A stretch of DNA of 6,094 bases from an uncultured Bacillus sp. (GTDB lineage Bacteria > Bacillota > Bacilli > Bacillales > Cytobacillaceae). Position 1 is the stretch's first letter. Each line of letters opens with the position of its first letter. Shown in pieces: positions 5,665 to 6,094 of this stretch. Where the stretch lies: the NCBI GenBank assembly GCA_937902115.1, contig CALGSR010000216.1:1-6094 (forward strand). Reading direction: 5' to 3'. The position numbers were made by a program, and so were the translations under genes. The notes under the pieces were generated by a model, which was given only the letters and a program-made list of their open reading frames with translations, did no database searches and had not been told where the DNA came from.

Positions 5665-5765
5665 TGAGGGAGAAAAGAATGAATTACTGATTTCATAACA
5701 AAACAGTTCTTTTAAAGCAGAAGTCGGTCAATCGGAAAAATAATGATACGCGGTTGGAGGTAAAG
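5665..5765 (+). other. 101-bp gap between phnE2 and the secreted-protein gene, no clear signals
   Basis: No intrinsic terminator stem and no PhoP-type repeat is visible here. TAATGA (5741-5746) looks like a -10 box but would start transcription inside the ribosome binding site, so it is unlikely. The last bases hold the strong GGAGG (5756-5760) of the next gene. Absence of a terminator favours read-through from the phn operon. Confidence 0.4.
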
Positions 5766-6094
5766 ATGAAAAAATTATTAATGTCGGTGCTCATCGTATT
5801 TATGGTCTATTTGGGCGTTTCTTTTGAAAGCAACATCACTTTGGCTGAAGGACCTTCAGATCCGGCTCCTACACTGACACCTAGTGAACCAAATGGTAAG
5901 AAAATACTGTTCGATAACAGCCACGGTCAAACAGCCGGACAGTCTGATTGGGTTATTGATGGAGCCTTTTCTGACTTTGCAGACGCATTAGCTGCAGCTG
6001 GATATTTAGTAGAAGAACATCGCAGCACGTCGGCTCTTTCCCTAACAGACCTTCAGGATTACGATGTCTTCATCATTCCGGAGGCACAAATACC
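5766..6094 (+). CDS. Secreted protein with a GATase-like N-terminal domain, 5' part only
   Basis: The first 109 residues are present and the gene runs off the right edge. The ATG is preceded by GGAGG (5756-5760) at 5 nt. A Sec signal peptide is clear: Lys-Lys, a hydrophobic core (about 4-20) and a likely type I cleavage after Ala27 (TLA then EG). A Pro/Ser/Thr linker (28-42) follows, then a compact alpha/beta start: KKILFDNSHGQTAG (45-58), DWVIDGAFSDFADALAAAGY (61-80), and DLQDYDVFIIPEAQI (95-109). I recall this DNxHxQTAG...DW pattern from the N-terminus of large, multidomain secreted Bacillus-type proteins, and the strand-helix layout suggests a class I glutamine-amidotransferase-like fold (DUF4350-like). 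No catalytic activity can be assigned. Its place after phnE2 with no intervening terminator suggests a role in extracellular phosphorus scavenging, which is inference. Confidence 0.82.
   Translation, partial: MKKLLMSVLIVFMVYLGVSFESNITLAEGPSDPAPTLTPSEPNGKKILFDNSHGQTAGQSDWVIDGAFSDFADALAAAGYLVEEHRSTSALSLTDLQDYDVFIIPEAQI

Noticed and set aside
5664..5690. Eight-codon frame (ATGAGG...TGA) overlapping the phnE2 stop
   Set aside because: Far too short to support, with nothing beyond the overlap with the stop codon to suggest translation.
1..6094. CRISPR array, tRNA gene, insertion sequence or prophage remnant
   Set aside because: No regularly spaced repeats, cloverleaf-like sequence, transposase motif or phage gene was seen on either strand.

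Overview
The window looks like a piece of a Bacillaceae (low-GC Firmicute) chromosome. Three things point there: Shine-Dalgarno sequences of the AGGAGG/GGAGG type before nearly every gene, a tandem sigma-A type rRNA promoter pair with a Bacillus-like leader at the left edge, and a PhoP-type direct-repeat array before the transporter operon. The genus cannot be fixed from this sequence alone.

Layout. (1) Positions 1-300 hold no protein gene. On the minus strand they carry what reads as the start of a ribosomal RNA operon running off the left edge: P1 (169-197), P2 (83-111, perfect consensus) and a boxA-containing leader (1 to about 75). The 16S gene itself lies outside the window. A 13-bp dyad (198-233) abuts the P1 -35 box. 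A GC-rich hairpin (270-296) separates the rRNA promoters from the next gene. (2) Positions 301-1866, minus strand: a cytoplasmic two-domain metallophosphatase of the 5'-nucleotidase / 2',3'-cyclic-nucleotide phosphodiesterase family. (3) Positions 1867-2095: a divergent regulatory region with a 20-bp near-palindrome and a five- or six-unit TTnACA array that fits a PhoP-activated promoter for the genes to the right. (4) Positions 2096-5664, plus strand: a complete phosphonate/phosphite/phosphate-type ABC importer in the order phnD (lipoprotein), phnC (ATPase), phnE1 and phnE2 (two permeases). A terminator-like hairpin lies between phnD and phnC, and the other junctions are tightly packed. (5) From 5766 to the right edge: the start of a secreted protein of uncertain function, 101 bp after phnE2 with no terminator between them.

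How it may fit together (inference). Under phosphate limitation PhoP would switch on the importer, which brings in an oxyanion or organophosphorus compound. The attenuator-like hairpin would keep the binding protein in excess over the membrane parts. The divergent phosphatase could release phosphate from nucleotides inside the cell, and the secreted protein may act outside it. No C-P lyase, phosphonatase (phnX/phnW) or phosphite dehydrogenase gene lies in the window, so the name 'phosphonate transporter' rests on family membership only and the true substrate is open.
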